A stretch of DNA of 64,000 bases from Daphnia carinata (taxonomy: Eukaryota > Arthropoda > Branchiopoda > Diplostraca > Daphniidae), in contig NC_081335.1 of assembly GCF_022539665.2 (NCBI RefSeq), positions 2,480,001 to 2,544,000 of the forward strand, in the 5' to 3' direction. This document shows positions 38,317 through 50,579 of the stretch, piece by piece. Position 1 is the stretch's first letter, and the number at the start of each line of letters is the position of its first letter. The translations under genes and the position numbers were made by a program. The notes beneath the pieces were generated by a model that was not told the DNA's origin, did not search any database, and saw only the letters and a list, made by a program, of their open reading frames with translations.

Positions 38317-40461
38317 ACATATGTATCGCGCCGAAAGAAAAAAATACGACAACAACCAAGACCAAAAAAAAAAAAAAAAAAATTGTCTAAAAGGAAAAAG
38401 AAAAAAAAAGATATCATGGGGGCATAGAGAGGGAAACAAGAAGGGGCGGCTGATGGATAACCTTCGTCTTCCGTTTGTTTGTGTTGTAGTGTCGGAGCTG
38501 CTGATGAAGCCCCAGGACTCCGCCGGCTTTTTGGGGAATAAGTTTTATGACGGCATAGTTTTCGCCTTCACGACAGCAACACAGCGACATACAGGATAGC
38601 CCCCCCCCCTCTCCTATGTCTGGTGTGTGTGTGTTTCTTTTTTCATGTCAAAAAGATCCGCTTCGTCTATGTATACACAGTCCCATGTTTTTGATGGAGA
38701 TCCGACTCCCTCACGGTCTCTCCCTCTGCTATAGCTCCCACCCGCCCAATTAGAGGCCAACTGTCATCACGAATTAGAGAGGGTGCAGGCAGCATTACGA
38801 GGCCTTCTGTGCTTTTCATTTTCTCATTTTTATCAAAAATTTTTTTTCTTTTCGTTTTTCATTTGCCTTTAATTCTACGCTCGCATTTAGCAATCACTTT
38901 GGGATTTATATCAATCATCGTTTCTGTGTTGGGAGGTCGTAATTCGTTTTGATGATGGACGAGACTGACATGCGAAATGATTTTCATGAAATAGAATATC
39001 TGGTTCTTTGGAAATTCAAAACAAAACGGACTTGGTTCGATCTTTCTCAGTTGGAGTTCCAGCTGGATGGTTGACTGGCTTCATATGAGCGTGATGTAAC
39101 GGTACGCGTACAGACATTACGTGCGGATTTCGACGGATGCGGGATCGCTTCTCGACATTTACCAGAAAGAGGACACAATGTTTGATTTCGAACGTGGCCA
39201 CATGAACTTGTGTGAATTTCGCCTTAGATTTTTATTGTTTCGTTGTTATAAAAGAAAAGAAAAAAAAACGTTTTCCGATGTGATTTTTTTGTTTTTGCGC
39301 ATGACTGAAGATGTTGGACGGGCGACATTCGAAATCCAACGCGATGTTGTTATATAGACGTGATTGCTGGTCCCCTTTTCCGATTTTATACGACTGGAAC
39401 AGAGGCGAACAGGCGTCTTTCGATAATAAACGAAAATTGAATTTTTACGGGGAATTCTATGACGTCCCTTTTTTTTTTGATGAAGTGTTGATGGAAGCTT
39501 TGCAATCAAGCGGCTACATGCAAATGTAAAACTGCCGCCAAAAAAATGCGGAATTGAATGCGAGGCTATTGCAATGGGCGACACGCTTGTTTTGTTCCTC
39601 CGCTCGGATATCCATCCGAACGATATAAACAATGGCGAGTGTGTGTTTCGCTTTTGACATCAGTTGGCCGCGCGCGCGCTTTTCAACTCCCTCAACACGC
39701 ATTTGCATCCGCGGGCCTCGCCCATTAAAACAAGAAAACCTTTTTCCTTCTTTTTTGACAGGGCTAAAAACGAGTCTGACCCCCTCCATGCCTGCGTCGC
39801 TATAAATGCAGCCCCTCGCAAAATTATTAATTCCTCTTTGTTGTTGTGTCCTTTTTTTTCGAAAATTCTTCCCTTTACGCATTATACCGTGGCCCGTTAT
39901 TAACGTATCAGCCACCGCAATCATAAATACAATAGTCCTATTGCCAGGGAAAACATGATCAGCACAACCCAGCCGAGTGGATAGCGTACATATTTATAAT
40001 CACGCCTGGGATCCATAGTCCTCCCTGTTTCTCTACATGACCGAGTGAATAATTAAAATTTAAGAAATTATTTTCCCACTTTTGCTATGACTAATGTTCC
40101 ACGTACGCCCTAGAGCCCAAAGCTTTGCTGTGGATATTCGATTCACAGAGTGTTACAAAATGAATCGAATTTTTGCGCGTATTTAAAATAAAGACGAAGG
40201 GACGCCTATTTTCTATGTAATTCTCTATATATAGAGAATAGATAATATAAAAATAGATAAACAAAATATAAATAATAGATATATATATATAAAAAATCGG
40301 AAGAACTCGAGAAATAAAAATGCGAAGGAAAATGGAACAAACAACAATGAACGACGTTTCAAATTGAAGCGAGTCGCGGCGACGCTTCAACAACAGCAGG
40401 AAGTCGTGTCAGCAGTGCCTGTCGATATTTTTATCATCATTTTCTTTTCTTTTTCAAGAAT

Positions 40462-40477
40462 GGGGGGGGGGGGGGGG
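40462..40477. repeat. Poly-G tract (16)
   Basis: Uninterrupted run of 16 G, preceded by a pyrimidine-rich stretch. Confidence 0.85.
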
Positions 40478-41249
40478 TTCTGTGACAATTCGTTCGGATA
40501 GAGACCATAGAGAAAAAAAGAAAAGAGTAGGGAAAGAGAGAGAGAAAAGTTTTACGACGCTCAATTTCCCGCCGACTCGGTCGGAAGACACGCTGCTCCG
40601 AACGCGAGTAGTCAAAAGGAACAAGGGAAAAACCAGCCGAAAAAAAAAACAACAACAAGAAGAAATAAAAATAAATCCCCCTACGAAATGGAGAAATTGC
40701 CCCCAAAGGACTTAACATTTTGCAACGTGAAATTTTCTTGCGTTTGAAGCATTTCCACGCGCAAAAGTCAAAATACAGGTGCCCATTTTTTTCTTTTATT
40801 CCCAAAAAAGGCGCCGGACTTTCGAGTCTATGGGACTTGATCCGCACGCGCCGCGACTTTAGCATATCTTTGACTATCCGTCTATTATTTAAAGGTAAAA
40901 AAAAAAAACACAGAAAAAAAAGGAAAAATCCATTAAAAAAAGGGGCTAGAAAAGAATGTTGTCGTCGCCTTTTTTTTTTGTAGCTGGTGGTCACAAGGCG
41001 CGACTCGTATGTCAAAATGTACACAAGACACACACACAAAAAATTACCTTCTCTCTCTACGCTTTTTTTTAGCCATCACATGGCTCCTATGCATAAAAAT
41101 ATCTTGTTCAAAAATCAAGAAAAAAGAAGTTCGACCGGAGCCTGTATAGTCAGGCAGTCCGCCAGTGCGGTTCTCGACTTTTAAGTGGTCAGCAACCTAT
41201 ACCCTCTTTTAGCCAGTGGTGTTCCAGGCTGTTGGAAAAAAAGGGCTCC

Positions 41250-41273
41250 TTTTTTTTTTTTTTTTTTTTTTTT
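41250..41273. repeat. Poly-T tract (24)
   Basis: Uninterrupted run of about 24 T. No retroelement features (target-site duplication, open frame) were seen next to it. Confidence 0.8.
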
Positions 41274-44200
41274 GTCACAACCAAAACAAGATGTATATAC
41301 GCTTTAACGCGATATGTAGAGACAACAAGGCCTTTTATACGTCCCTTCTTCTATTTCTTCTTCCCTCTTTTTGTGTGTGTGTGCCTCCAGCTCATGTCCA
41401 GCGCCCTTTTGTGTACACCAACAGGATCTAGAGGATTCTCAGCAATTTACATGGCGTGGATATTCCCCCAGTATTGGAATCCCAGCTGGAAAAAAAAAAT
41501 TGCCCTTTCTACAACACAGAGAAAAAAGGCGAGAGAACAAGCCGCTTACGGAGAGAGGCTCTCTGATGTTTCTCTTTTTTTTTTTTTTAGGCATACCGCT
41601 GGACAATGTGCTGACAAGCAGGAAACCACTGTACAGCCTTTATTTTCTGAGATGGGTAAAAGAAAAAAAATAGAAATTGAGGGTATAATAGTATTGGTCA
41701 CGCAGAGAAAGTCTTGTTGAGAGACAAGGGGCTATCGAAAAACTGGAATCAAATATCCATGGACCATGGGAAACCTTCTGGTTTTTCATTTCTACGCCAT
41801 ATGTAGATATCCTTTTGATTTCTCACTACGCCTTTTTTATCTGGGGCATTTTTTTTTTTTCAAAAAAGATATGACATACAAAAGTTTTCCCACAAATATG
41901 GACACCGGTATAAGAAAGGCATACGTGGCCGACATCATGTTGCCATTAGGTCTTTTGGGCCGACTGATAAGGTAAATTGCACACGTATGGTGGGAGGGTT
42001 GCGGTCATTGAAAAAAGCCATACCGAATGGCTGGAACGAAAAAAAGGGCAATTATTGAACGGACTGCATTTTTGTTTGTCAATTTTAGATATCGATGTAC
42101 AACAAGAAACCACAATGCAAATTAAAATTATATACAAATTGGTGCTTCTTTGAAGGGGTCATAAACCTCTTTGAAAAGTGTACGAGGCACACAAATAAGA
42201 GCAATAACAACAAAGGCTCATGTGTGTAACTGCACATCACACCCTGAAAACTCATTAAGATATTGCTGGACGACCCAGGTAAGTCTGTGATGTTTCTATT
42301 CAACTGGATATCAGTCGTTGAAATGTTTCGATCAACAAACTCTTTGTGTTTACAGGCCTAATGGGGACACATTGTTAGAACAAGTTCCATGTGTGAAACC
42401 AGATTCTGCAAGTGGATCCACATTTTTTTGGCTCTGTACATGGCAAAACTAATAGAAAAGATCTACTATAATTATATGAGGGCCTAGTTTGGGCCAGATT
42501 TGTTGACCTCTTGTGGCCACAGGTCAGTATACAATAACTGAAACAAGGCAGTCCAATTCCCAGCATGTTTTGCCTAGTTGGCTTCCACATGCACACCGTC
42601 TGCAGTTACTATATCTGTGTACAGATATTAACACATGCTGGCATATTCCATATAGATATCTGTGTAATAAAAACGTTTTGGAGATATGGACACAATTGGA
42701 AAAGAAAAAACGTATAAGCAAAGGAGGGCCCGTTTTTCTGTTGTTATTGCTGTGTCTCTATGGGGCGGTCAAACTTAATAGAATTATGGCTGCTAAAAAT
42801 ATTTCGCCGCCAAAAGAACGGTGAGTAAAGCCATCCTAGGCCCTTGAGGAATGAATAAGACATCTCCTTCCTGATAGGCCTACAAGTTTCTATATGGTCT
42901 ATTCAAAAAGAGGGAATAGATCGTTTATAAGGCCTAGACTTGTATACAGGTTTCTATCGATATATGAGGGGGGCTAGTGAAGAAAAAAGGGTGGATGATG
43001 TCTTCGACAAAGATGTGCTCTATAGGGTCTTTGCATTTTCTATCCTGAAGTTATACGATCGCGTTCATCCTCCTATCTATGTCGTACAAATAGGCCGAGT
43101 CGGATCCTTAATTTTTCTCGCCGCTGATATTTTTTTTTAGTCTCAAAAGAAAGGCCGAACACGGTTGGAAAGGAAAACTCTAAAGCAACGGGATCAGGTT
43201 ATAAAAATATGAGGACGGAAAAGAAGGCGCCGCGATGCGCATTCCGCAGCTGCAGAATCTTTTTATTTTTTTCACTGCTTCCTTATAATTCCCATTTTTT
43301 ATTTCTTCGTTGGTAGACGGAGATTTTTGTTTTTTCCACATGACAGTATTTCTTGTTTTTTTTTGTTTTTTTTTTGGCACGCAGATCGAAATGACACGAA
43401 CAGAAATTTCTGGGGTTCTATTAAAGAGAAATTGGCACTTGAATCGAAAGGCGGGGCTCTCCATAGGGGCCTAACTGTGTTTAGTGTTCTGATACAACCG
43501 TTACGACTGTTATATAGACAGCAATTATCCGCGCACAGTTTCCAACATTTATTTTTTTTTTCCATTCTGATTCCTTGAAATATTTTTTTTGTTCTCGTCC
43601 GCTGCAATTGCAATGCAATAAAATCGTATAAAAGTGCATGCCCCAATGGCTATATCCCATCTTAGAGGTAAGAGTTGCAACAGAAAAGTGTCACTCAACA
43701 ATGGCTGTGAGCGGCGCTGCGCCATTCATATCTTGGACCCATATCTTATTGGCGCCTCACGTCCGGGCAAAAATAACAGACGCCTGCGAATCGAATACGA
43801 TCAAAAACGGAACCCGCTTATTTTTGTGCTGCCCTCGATTTGATGTCATATAAAAAAGAATATAATGGGAAAAATTGGAAAAAAAAAGGCCAATCATTTG
43901 CGACCAAAGAAAATGACAAATAGACGACGACGACGCCTTTCTCTAAAGCCTTGTGTTTCTATCAAAACAAGCAAGTTGAAACGATAAACAAGAGCCGACG
44001 ATTTAAGTTGAAAAAAGAAAGCCATAAGAATTTTAGTAGCGAAGAAAACTGAAAATTCCCGTTACGACGATTTCAACACCCTACGTTAAAAGAATTATTT
44101 ATAGAAAACTCAAGATGCTGTCCATCAAACAAGCCTATACTCCACTTTGTTAGACGGGCAAGAGTCAGGGCAAAAATCGAACGTCAAGAGGCGGACACAA

Positions 44201-46378
44201 AAATGAAGCTGGCGATTTCAAAATATGCAGTTAACCTTACTGCCAACAAATCACACACAGCGCCGGTGCGCACTGATACAAGCAAGAGAAAAACAAAAAA
44301 AAAAACGCATTGTATATAGCTGGCCGCAACCCGACGGCCTAATGCGAAAAATCACACCATGGCGCGCGTCCGTCTTGGCCGTTGATCAGTGGGACTAATT
44401 GTCGATGCCTTGCCTTTTTCAAGAAGAGGATCCTCAAATATAAAAAAAAATTGTGTTGTCACTCATCGCGAGCAGCGGTTAACACATACGAGGCAAAGAA
44501 ATGAAAGACACACGCATCTAGCAAGTTGTGTGTGTCCAACACTCTCGGTGAAGTACGCTAGCTAGCAGAGAGAGCTATATGGCACTGAAATATGCATAGG
44601 TTTTATAGGGCGCTAAACTATAAACAGAGCGTCCGATATTCCTTGCACCTGCATTGGTTTATTATGTTAAACAAACACAAGGGAAAAGAAAAAAGTTGAA
44701 TGATCGCCAAGTTCCGTTTATACCACATTTTTTTATTACAATATTGCCTATCAGGGGTGATCGACAATTGTTTTGCGTTTTGAATTACAAGTGGCCTTAC
44801 TTAGGATGTGTTTTTAAGGGGAAGTGTCTTTAAAGAAAAAAGACAGCGGGCGATTGTTTTCTATTTACGGCGACACCTGGAAGTGATAATGGAGCTGTCC
44901 TCTTACGTGTGATAAGCTTCTTGCCACGATCCAAATTCTTTCGTTCAAAATTTTGGTTTAAAAAAACTTCCCGACACCGCCCCCCCCCCTCTCCATAAAA
45001 AAAATTAATAAATTTCGAAATCTGCAAATGGGATAACGTTTTTAAAAAATCGAACATTTTGTATTTTGCTTCTAGAGTAGTGTGTGTGTGTCTGTGAGTT
45101 AGGTGTCCGGTATTAGCAATTGATAGAATAACGGGTCATTGTGTCCAAAAATGCTGGTGGATATAGAATGATTTTGAACTGCAATGAGGTAGCCTATATT
45201 ATTTACCTATCCTACATCTGCGATTAGTCTAGTTTATAGTTTGAATTTTACGATAGCACGTGGTATAATAATAAACTTTTAACAAAAAATGATGCACCAG
45301 ATTTCTGTTGACATCGTATTTCCAATAAAAGAGGAAGAGATTTCGTTCATTCGAATTCGGCGTGAATGATCTGGTTTACATTTCAACTGTTCTTTGGCCA
45401 CTGATAAAAACATAAAAACGAGCCCGCGTAAACAATCAACGACGCACAGCTGATAAAAATGAATATGCCTTGGAGCTAGGCTCATGCTGTATCAAGTGAA
45501 ATATTACAGGGAGGATTGGTTAGCTACGATGACGTCATCCACCATGTCGTTGTGCTGTTGACCCAATACTAAACGACTTCAAAAACGCAACAGGATGGAA
45601 TGAATTCAATTACGACAACGAGAGGCTAGAACTCGGGCTCACGCCATTTTCAATTCCCCATGAAAATCTATGGTGGCATATGCTACGAATAACAATCAGA
45701 CAATTCAAAAACCATGATCAAGAAAAGTGGCAGTGCAACTAGTATGTTGCTTTTCATTCAAAGCTATAAAGTTAACTTTGAGTGATAATGGGATAACCAT
45801 TATACTCTAAGAACATATGGGTGACGGTAATCTAACTGAAGGGTAGTGTGTAACCTTGCCTGAACTTTCGGTACAAATGCTAGTTTCATACGTAGCCATA
45901 ACCCAGCCGGGTATGGACCCAGTCGGCTATGGAAGCACCAGCAAGTCACAAAAAGATTCTACATGTACGATATATGGAACAAGGATATGGTCAATGAGAA
46001 AAGAATTTCCTACCTTTTTTCCTGGAAAATTCCAAAAGGGAAGGCACGGTCAAAGTTCTCTCTCCTTCTCTACCATTTTTTTTCGTTTTTCAATGCTGTG
46101 TTGCCAAACGCCTTAATTTTGCATTTTCTCTCCATCTAGCGGTAGAAATTTAAATCGTCTCATTTGAAATCTTCTAAATTTAAGTTTTTCTGAAAAGAAA
46201 AGAACGTGTTTTGCTATAACATAAAAACCGCCTGATTAATTTATTAAATCAATTCCGTGATTAAGTGAATACAACAAGAGGCGCAATTTCAGTATATTTG
46301 TGAAGCTCGAAATGTTATAAATCCTGCAGAATGAAATTGCTCGTGCGTCATACAAAATTCTTGCTCACAGAATTTCCT

Positions 46379-46946
46379 TCAGTCAAATAGAGTGGTATCA
46401 TTTGGTTCCACCATACTGCTTATGGACACATCGCTTTCCTCCATCTTGCCATGTTGAACAATAGATGGCGCGGCGGTCTGCAGTTGAAAGACTTCCTCGC
46501 TTATATTAACAGAAACGGACAAAAGTTGTTTACGCTCAATCTATAAACAAAAATACATAATATGATGAGTCTTTTAGAAAGTTCACTCACCTTAGCACTT
46601 GAGTAGCTTTGACTTGAATTGGTGTCTCAGGGAATCTCGTTGCAAGACTTGGGTTGCTCGAAATTGTTGTCTGATGCGACCGGCGACAAGCTCCGGTTGC
46701 AGTTGCTGTTGCTATGCATTGACGTTGTGAAAAACTGATCAAAACAGCAGTTGAAGTTGAGAAACTTGACAAACCAAAAGGTATTCTAGATGGAAATAAA
46801 GGGAAACGATATTGCAATTCCGTTGGACTAAGAATAAACAGCTGCTCGACAATTTGACTGTTCAGCTGAGCTGGGCAAGAGGGAACTTGACAACAAAACA
46901 TGAGAAGGAAAGACAATTTGAATAATTTAGAGGTGACCATCTTCAT
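46379..46946 (-). CDS. Small secreted protein, function unknown
   Basis: Exon 1 starts MKMVTSKLFKLSFLLMFCC, a signal peptide likely cleaved after a Cys/Pro/Ala segment. It continues into a Ser/Thr/Phe-rich region with CIATATATGACRR. Exon 2 (46379-46540) reads IERKQLLSVSVNISEE to DTTLFD with no stop. The junction is ambiguous. The strong donor GTGAGT (exon end 46591, intron 50 bases) puts exon 2 in a frame that stops after about 13 residues. A weaker donor GTGCTA eight bases earlier (exon end 46599, intron 58 bases) keeps the long exon 2 frame and gives about 169 residues. A CTATAAA lies roughly 70 bases upstream of the start on this strand. I do not recognise the family. The short acidic tail and Ser/Thr content suggest an extracellular protein. 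Confidence 0.55.
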
Positions 46947-48129
46947 TCAGCTGTTGTTCCGACACTAATATCAACGAAATATAAATTTAAGAGTTTCTAG
47001 ACTGGCAATTTATAGGAGAGAAGGTAAAGATGGCTGAGCCTGCTTAGGTGCTGCACGTGTCTTGTTGATTCGATAGTCGATTAACTCAGAGGACAACAGG
47101 TCAAAGTTAATGAGTCTCGCCTCAAAGCCAACGCTGGTCAGGAAGAACACCGTTGAGCTTTTGGTTAGATATTTTAGAAAGTTGGCAGCGTTAAAATAAA
47201 GAATCAGATGAAGAAATCAGTTACCTTTGTCTAGAGAAAACGTTGACCTAGGCCATTTTTGCTAGATCACGAAAGCTAACCCGGTGTGTTTTTTGGACAG
47301 GTAAAATTATCTGGGTCCCTTAAGCCATTATCAGATTGAAAGCTTTGATCATTAGTGTCAAGTCTTTTAAATTTGACACTCATTCAAAGCGATATAATAT
47401 TTAAGAGTCGTCTCGCTGGCATCAAGTTTATACACCGTTGGATCTGCCACTCACGTAGTTAATGATAAGAGCTTTACCCCAAAAGGAAAGCTAGTTGCAG
47501 CAACTATTGTATGATGACCCATATCTCGATTGACTAGATCTGTAGTCATCATTTTTTACGTCATCGAAGAGATGCGCAGTTCCACATTTATAAAACCGCA
47601 AACATTCTTATTGCTTCACGATGCTACACTCACAATAGTATAATCTGATACTTCTCCTGGCATAAAGAGAGGAAATATCTGAGAAGGCAGTTCTGTTAGC
47701 CTTGTGCCCGTGCATGTTGTTATATCCAAATACAATATCTACAACACACAGACGATGCCTTTAATCCTTGAAACGCCACGAAGCGGGCCTGTTACAGTTT
47801 TCTGGTTCGTTTGATACGTTTTTGTTTAAGATGGCTCTAAATTCATTGCAGGAAAATACCCGATCCTGTTCCCATCCTTCAAAAGTTTTTTACGTGGAAA
47901 ATTTAAGTTTAAAAAAACTGATGCCATAACTATCTACGGAACAAAAAGTGAGCAAACAACTGATAAATCGGTTGTTATCTCCGTATCTGGCCACGAAAGC
48001 AACAGTTTCTTTTACCACTTCCACTGGCTGTAAAAACGAAAAACTACAACCCAAAAAATCTCAGGGATTCCGTGTAAAGCACCTATACTTTTACGACTCA
48101 CATTAATTGTGTCTAGTGAATTGGTGGTT
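46947..48129. other. Intergenic region upstream of the first fucosyltransferase
   Basis: 1.2 kb between divergent genes. A TATAAAA at about 47591 is a candidate core promoter, but it is far from the start codon. No other gene seen. Confidence 0.4.
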
Positions 48130-49335
48130 ATGTTTGTATACCGTAAACTTTTACAAGTTTTTCTCCTCAGCATCTTAGTTTCGATGTGTTTCTTTTTGTA
48201 CGCTGCATATTTCATTGATGTCCAACACCATGGACTTCTACGTCCAATAGATAGCACAACAAACGGATCAAAATATGTCAACGAAAAATGGAAAAGAATA
48301 TCTGTCGCCAAAGGCACAAAAAACATTTTACTATGGAAACAATATTTCTGGGGATACAGGTTTGGATTAGGTCGTACAGCATTTCTTAACGTAGGATGCC
48401 GAGTCAGCAACTGCCTTATCACTTACAATGCTAGTCTAATGCCTCACGAAGAATTCGATGCTATTCTGATTCATCCTCCGACACAGAAAACTCCGCAAGT
48501 ATTTAAAAATCGAAGACCAGATCAAATTTTTGTTATGTTTACCACCGAGCCGCCTGTACATATGCCCCAAAACATGCAAGCGTTTGACAACTATTTCAAT
48601 TGGACTATGACTTACCGAACAGGATCCACCTTCCATCTCAAGTACGGCGAAATAATTCCATTAGATAGTGCACCGACCACGATGGAAGAGGCAATGGCAA
48701 TGCGGCAAGAGCTGATGCTATCAGGCATCAATCCAGCAAAAGGAAAGACAAAATTAGCCATTTGGTTGGCCTCCAACTGTAATGCAAGAAGCAATAGACA
48801 AACGTACGTTAAAATATTGAAAAAATTTGCTACAATAGACATTTTTAGTAAAAATGGGCGATGTGGTGGCCGGGACGAATGCCCTAGAGATAAGAACGTG
48901 GATGTTTGTTACGATCTGATTGAACATTCCTACAAGTTCTATTTGGCCTTCGAGAATTCTATTTGTCGAGACTACGTCACGGAAAAGTTCTTCGAGATGA
49001 TGACAAGAAACATAGTGCCCGTTGTACTTGGTGGAGCTGATTATGCTGCGATTGCTCCTCCTCATTCGTACATCAACGCTCTTGATTACACACCCCATCA
49101 GCTGGCTGATTACCTGAATGAACTCGATCGTAATGACACTTTGTACGTTGAGTATTTCTGGTGGAAACCCCACTATCGTATCAATAACCTCTATGAGACA
49201 AATAGACAAGTATTCTGTGATCTCTGTGAAGCTCTTCACTCAACGCCATTGGAAAAATCTACAGTCAAAGGTATACAGACGTGGTACATGAAACAAGCTA
49301 ACTGTCTAAATAATCCAAAGTTTAAAGAAAACTGA
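48130..49335 (+). CDS. Alpha-(1,3)-fucosyltransferase, GT10 family (copy 1, intact)
   Basis: Golgi type II membrane enzyme that transfers fucose from GDP-fucose to N-acetylglucosamine-containing glycans. A single uninterrupted frame of 401 residues. The start MFVYRKLLQVFLL gives a short cytoplasmic tail followed by one membrane anchor (VFLLSILVSMCFFLYAAYF). The stem and acceptor domain follow, with FNWTMTYRTGSTFHLKYGEI. The donor-binding GT10 signature is YKFYLAFENSICRDYVTEKF then VPVVLGGADYAAIAPP. A Cys-rich C-terminal piece (FCDLCEALH) is typical of arthropod members. Catalytic-region residues look complete. Paralogous copies lie at 50.8 kb (fragment) and 52.8 kb (one stop). It is the only fully open copy in the window. 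Whether it makes core or terminal fucose cannot be told from the sequence. Confidence 0.93.
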   Translation: MFVYRKLLQVFLLSILVSMCFFLYAAYFIDVQHHGLLRPIDSTTNGSKYVNEKWKRISVAKGTKNILLWKQYFWGYRFGLGRTAFLNVGCRVSNCLITYNASLMPHEEFDAILIHPPTQKTPQVFKNRRPDQIFVMFTTEPPVHMPQNMQAFDNYFNWTMTYRTGSTFHLKYGEIIPLDSAPTTMEEAMAMRQELMLSGINPAKGKTKLAIWLASNCNARSNRQTYVKILKKFATIDIFSKNGRCGGRDECPRDKNVDVCYDLIEHSYKFYLAFENSICRDYVTEKFFEMMTRNIVPVVLGGADYAAIAPPHSYINALDYTPHQLADYLNELDRNDTLYVEYFWWKPHYRINNLYETNRQVFCDLCEALHSTPLEKSTVKGIQTWYMKQANCLNNPKFKEN

Positions 49336-49439
49336 ATGGCCTGTCATGAGCCACCAGTGATTCATTTAGTGTCAATTATGAGAATTAAGCAGCCACGTCT
49401 TTTAATCCAATACACGAAATGAGCTAATAAGAAATTACC

Positions 49440-50260
49440 TGTAAAAATCTCAGCTGCGGGCTAATACACAAATGCAGTGATCAGGACACCTTCTGGCGGC
49501 TTATCTACGACGAACAATACTATTTACATTATTAGTAACTCAACTAGGGTCATTTCATTCGACAGTCTGAAGTGATCAAACAGGAAAAAACTTTGAAGAG
49601 AGTTGGTTTCCTTACCTAAATTTTTGTACATGCTGATTACCATTGCCATGCCTATAGATAACTGGTTGTGCATCGAAAGTCGTTAAGAGAAACGTTTCGG
49701 CTACAGATCCTGTTGAATGGCTGCCGAATTTTACAGTCGATCGACGAACCCACAATCGGACTCCATTACCTTAGGAAATTCTTCAATTGGTAAGGCGCTT
49801 AGGATCAACTAAAGCGTCAAGAGCATCAGAGAATTTAGATTCAGGAAACTGGTTATCAAAAGGTTTTTCGCCATCTAACTTTGCTTGAAAAGAACTGTGA
49901 AATGTCAATACATGGGAGTGGCACAATCAGGTTTGTTGGCCTTGGAAACAACCAGCATTCTGAAGGATTGTCTAATGTCACCACGACAAGCTAAATTTCT
50001 GGCAGCTGACTCACGTTGCAGTAAACACAACTAGAAACGCAAGAAAAAGGGTAAATAAAATACAATCCGCAGTCGCTAATAAGCACCGTCCTAAGAACTC
50101 CTCCTACTTCTAGGGCACAATTGAGATCGTTCAATGTGTTTTCTTTCAAAAAATGCAACGCACAAGTTGATTACTCTACATCTGACTACTTCCTGCCCTC
50201 TGCAATTTTCCCACCATCAAGTTTTACAGCAATACCAACTGAAAAAAAAAAAATAATTAA
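49440..50260 (-). pseudogene. Decayed CLIP serine protease, unit 1
   Basis: Patches match the intact protease at 55.5-57.3 kb in order. 49462-49520 matches the exon before the active-site Ser (around 55790-55850). 49670-49790 matches the CLIP exon (around 56935-57010). 49840-50045 matches the signal-peptide region (57080-57300), and 50135-50260 the upstream flank (57380-57480). Several exons between are missing, and no frame survives. Confidence 0.65.
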
Positions 50261-50579
50261 AATTAAATAATGAAACAGCTGACTTTAGATCGAGTGCTAT
50301 ACCGCAAAAACGTCTTAAGATTTGCTATTTCTAAATGTCTTGTTAATCAAAATCTGTTTCAAATTTATCAGTAATAGCTGTTCATTATCCTGGCTATCCA
50401 TATTTGGTGAATACTTTATCCATTACGGTAACTGTTTACACCTGTATAAACGTTTTACTATACATATTGATTTTTCGAAAATCAACTTCAAACATGCGCT
50501 AAAATCATTGAATTGTTAGTAATATTGTAGGTATTTACCACGTGATGCTTTTCAACTTTTAACCGATGCTGTTGACAGA

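Larger units (their letters stand above)
33424..46378. other. Gene-poor region upstream of caudal
   Basis: About 13 kb with no frame that I can support as coding. The open frames reported in it are products of A/T and G/C homopolymers and CA/CT-rich stretches. It is dense in poly-A/T, poly-G/C, (CA)n near 33904 and (CG)n near 35238. It begins with the caudal 5' region and is the likely place for caudal enhancers, by position only. CCAAT-type sequences occur at about 34116 and 34191. Scattered copies of the palindrome TAGGCCTA and one-base variants occur here. Confidence 0.5.

Noticed and set aside
38159-38599. 146-codon plus-strand frame
   Set aside because: Spans a TA microsatellite and poly-A; composition is that of simple repeats.
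40437-41039. 200-codon minus-strand frame
   Set aside because: Driven by A/T and G homopolymers (Lys/Phe runs) in gene-poor sequence; no domain.
41250-41273. Poly-T as the tail of a retroelement on the minus strand
   Set aside because: No target-site duplication, open frame or element body could be identified next to it.
28000-45000. CRISPR-like or regularly spaced repeat array
   Set aside because: The simple repeats here are irregular in spacing and sequence, and the genome is eukaryotic.
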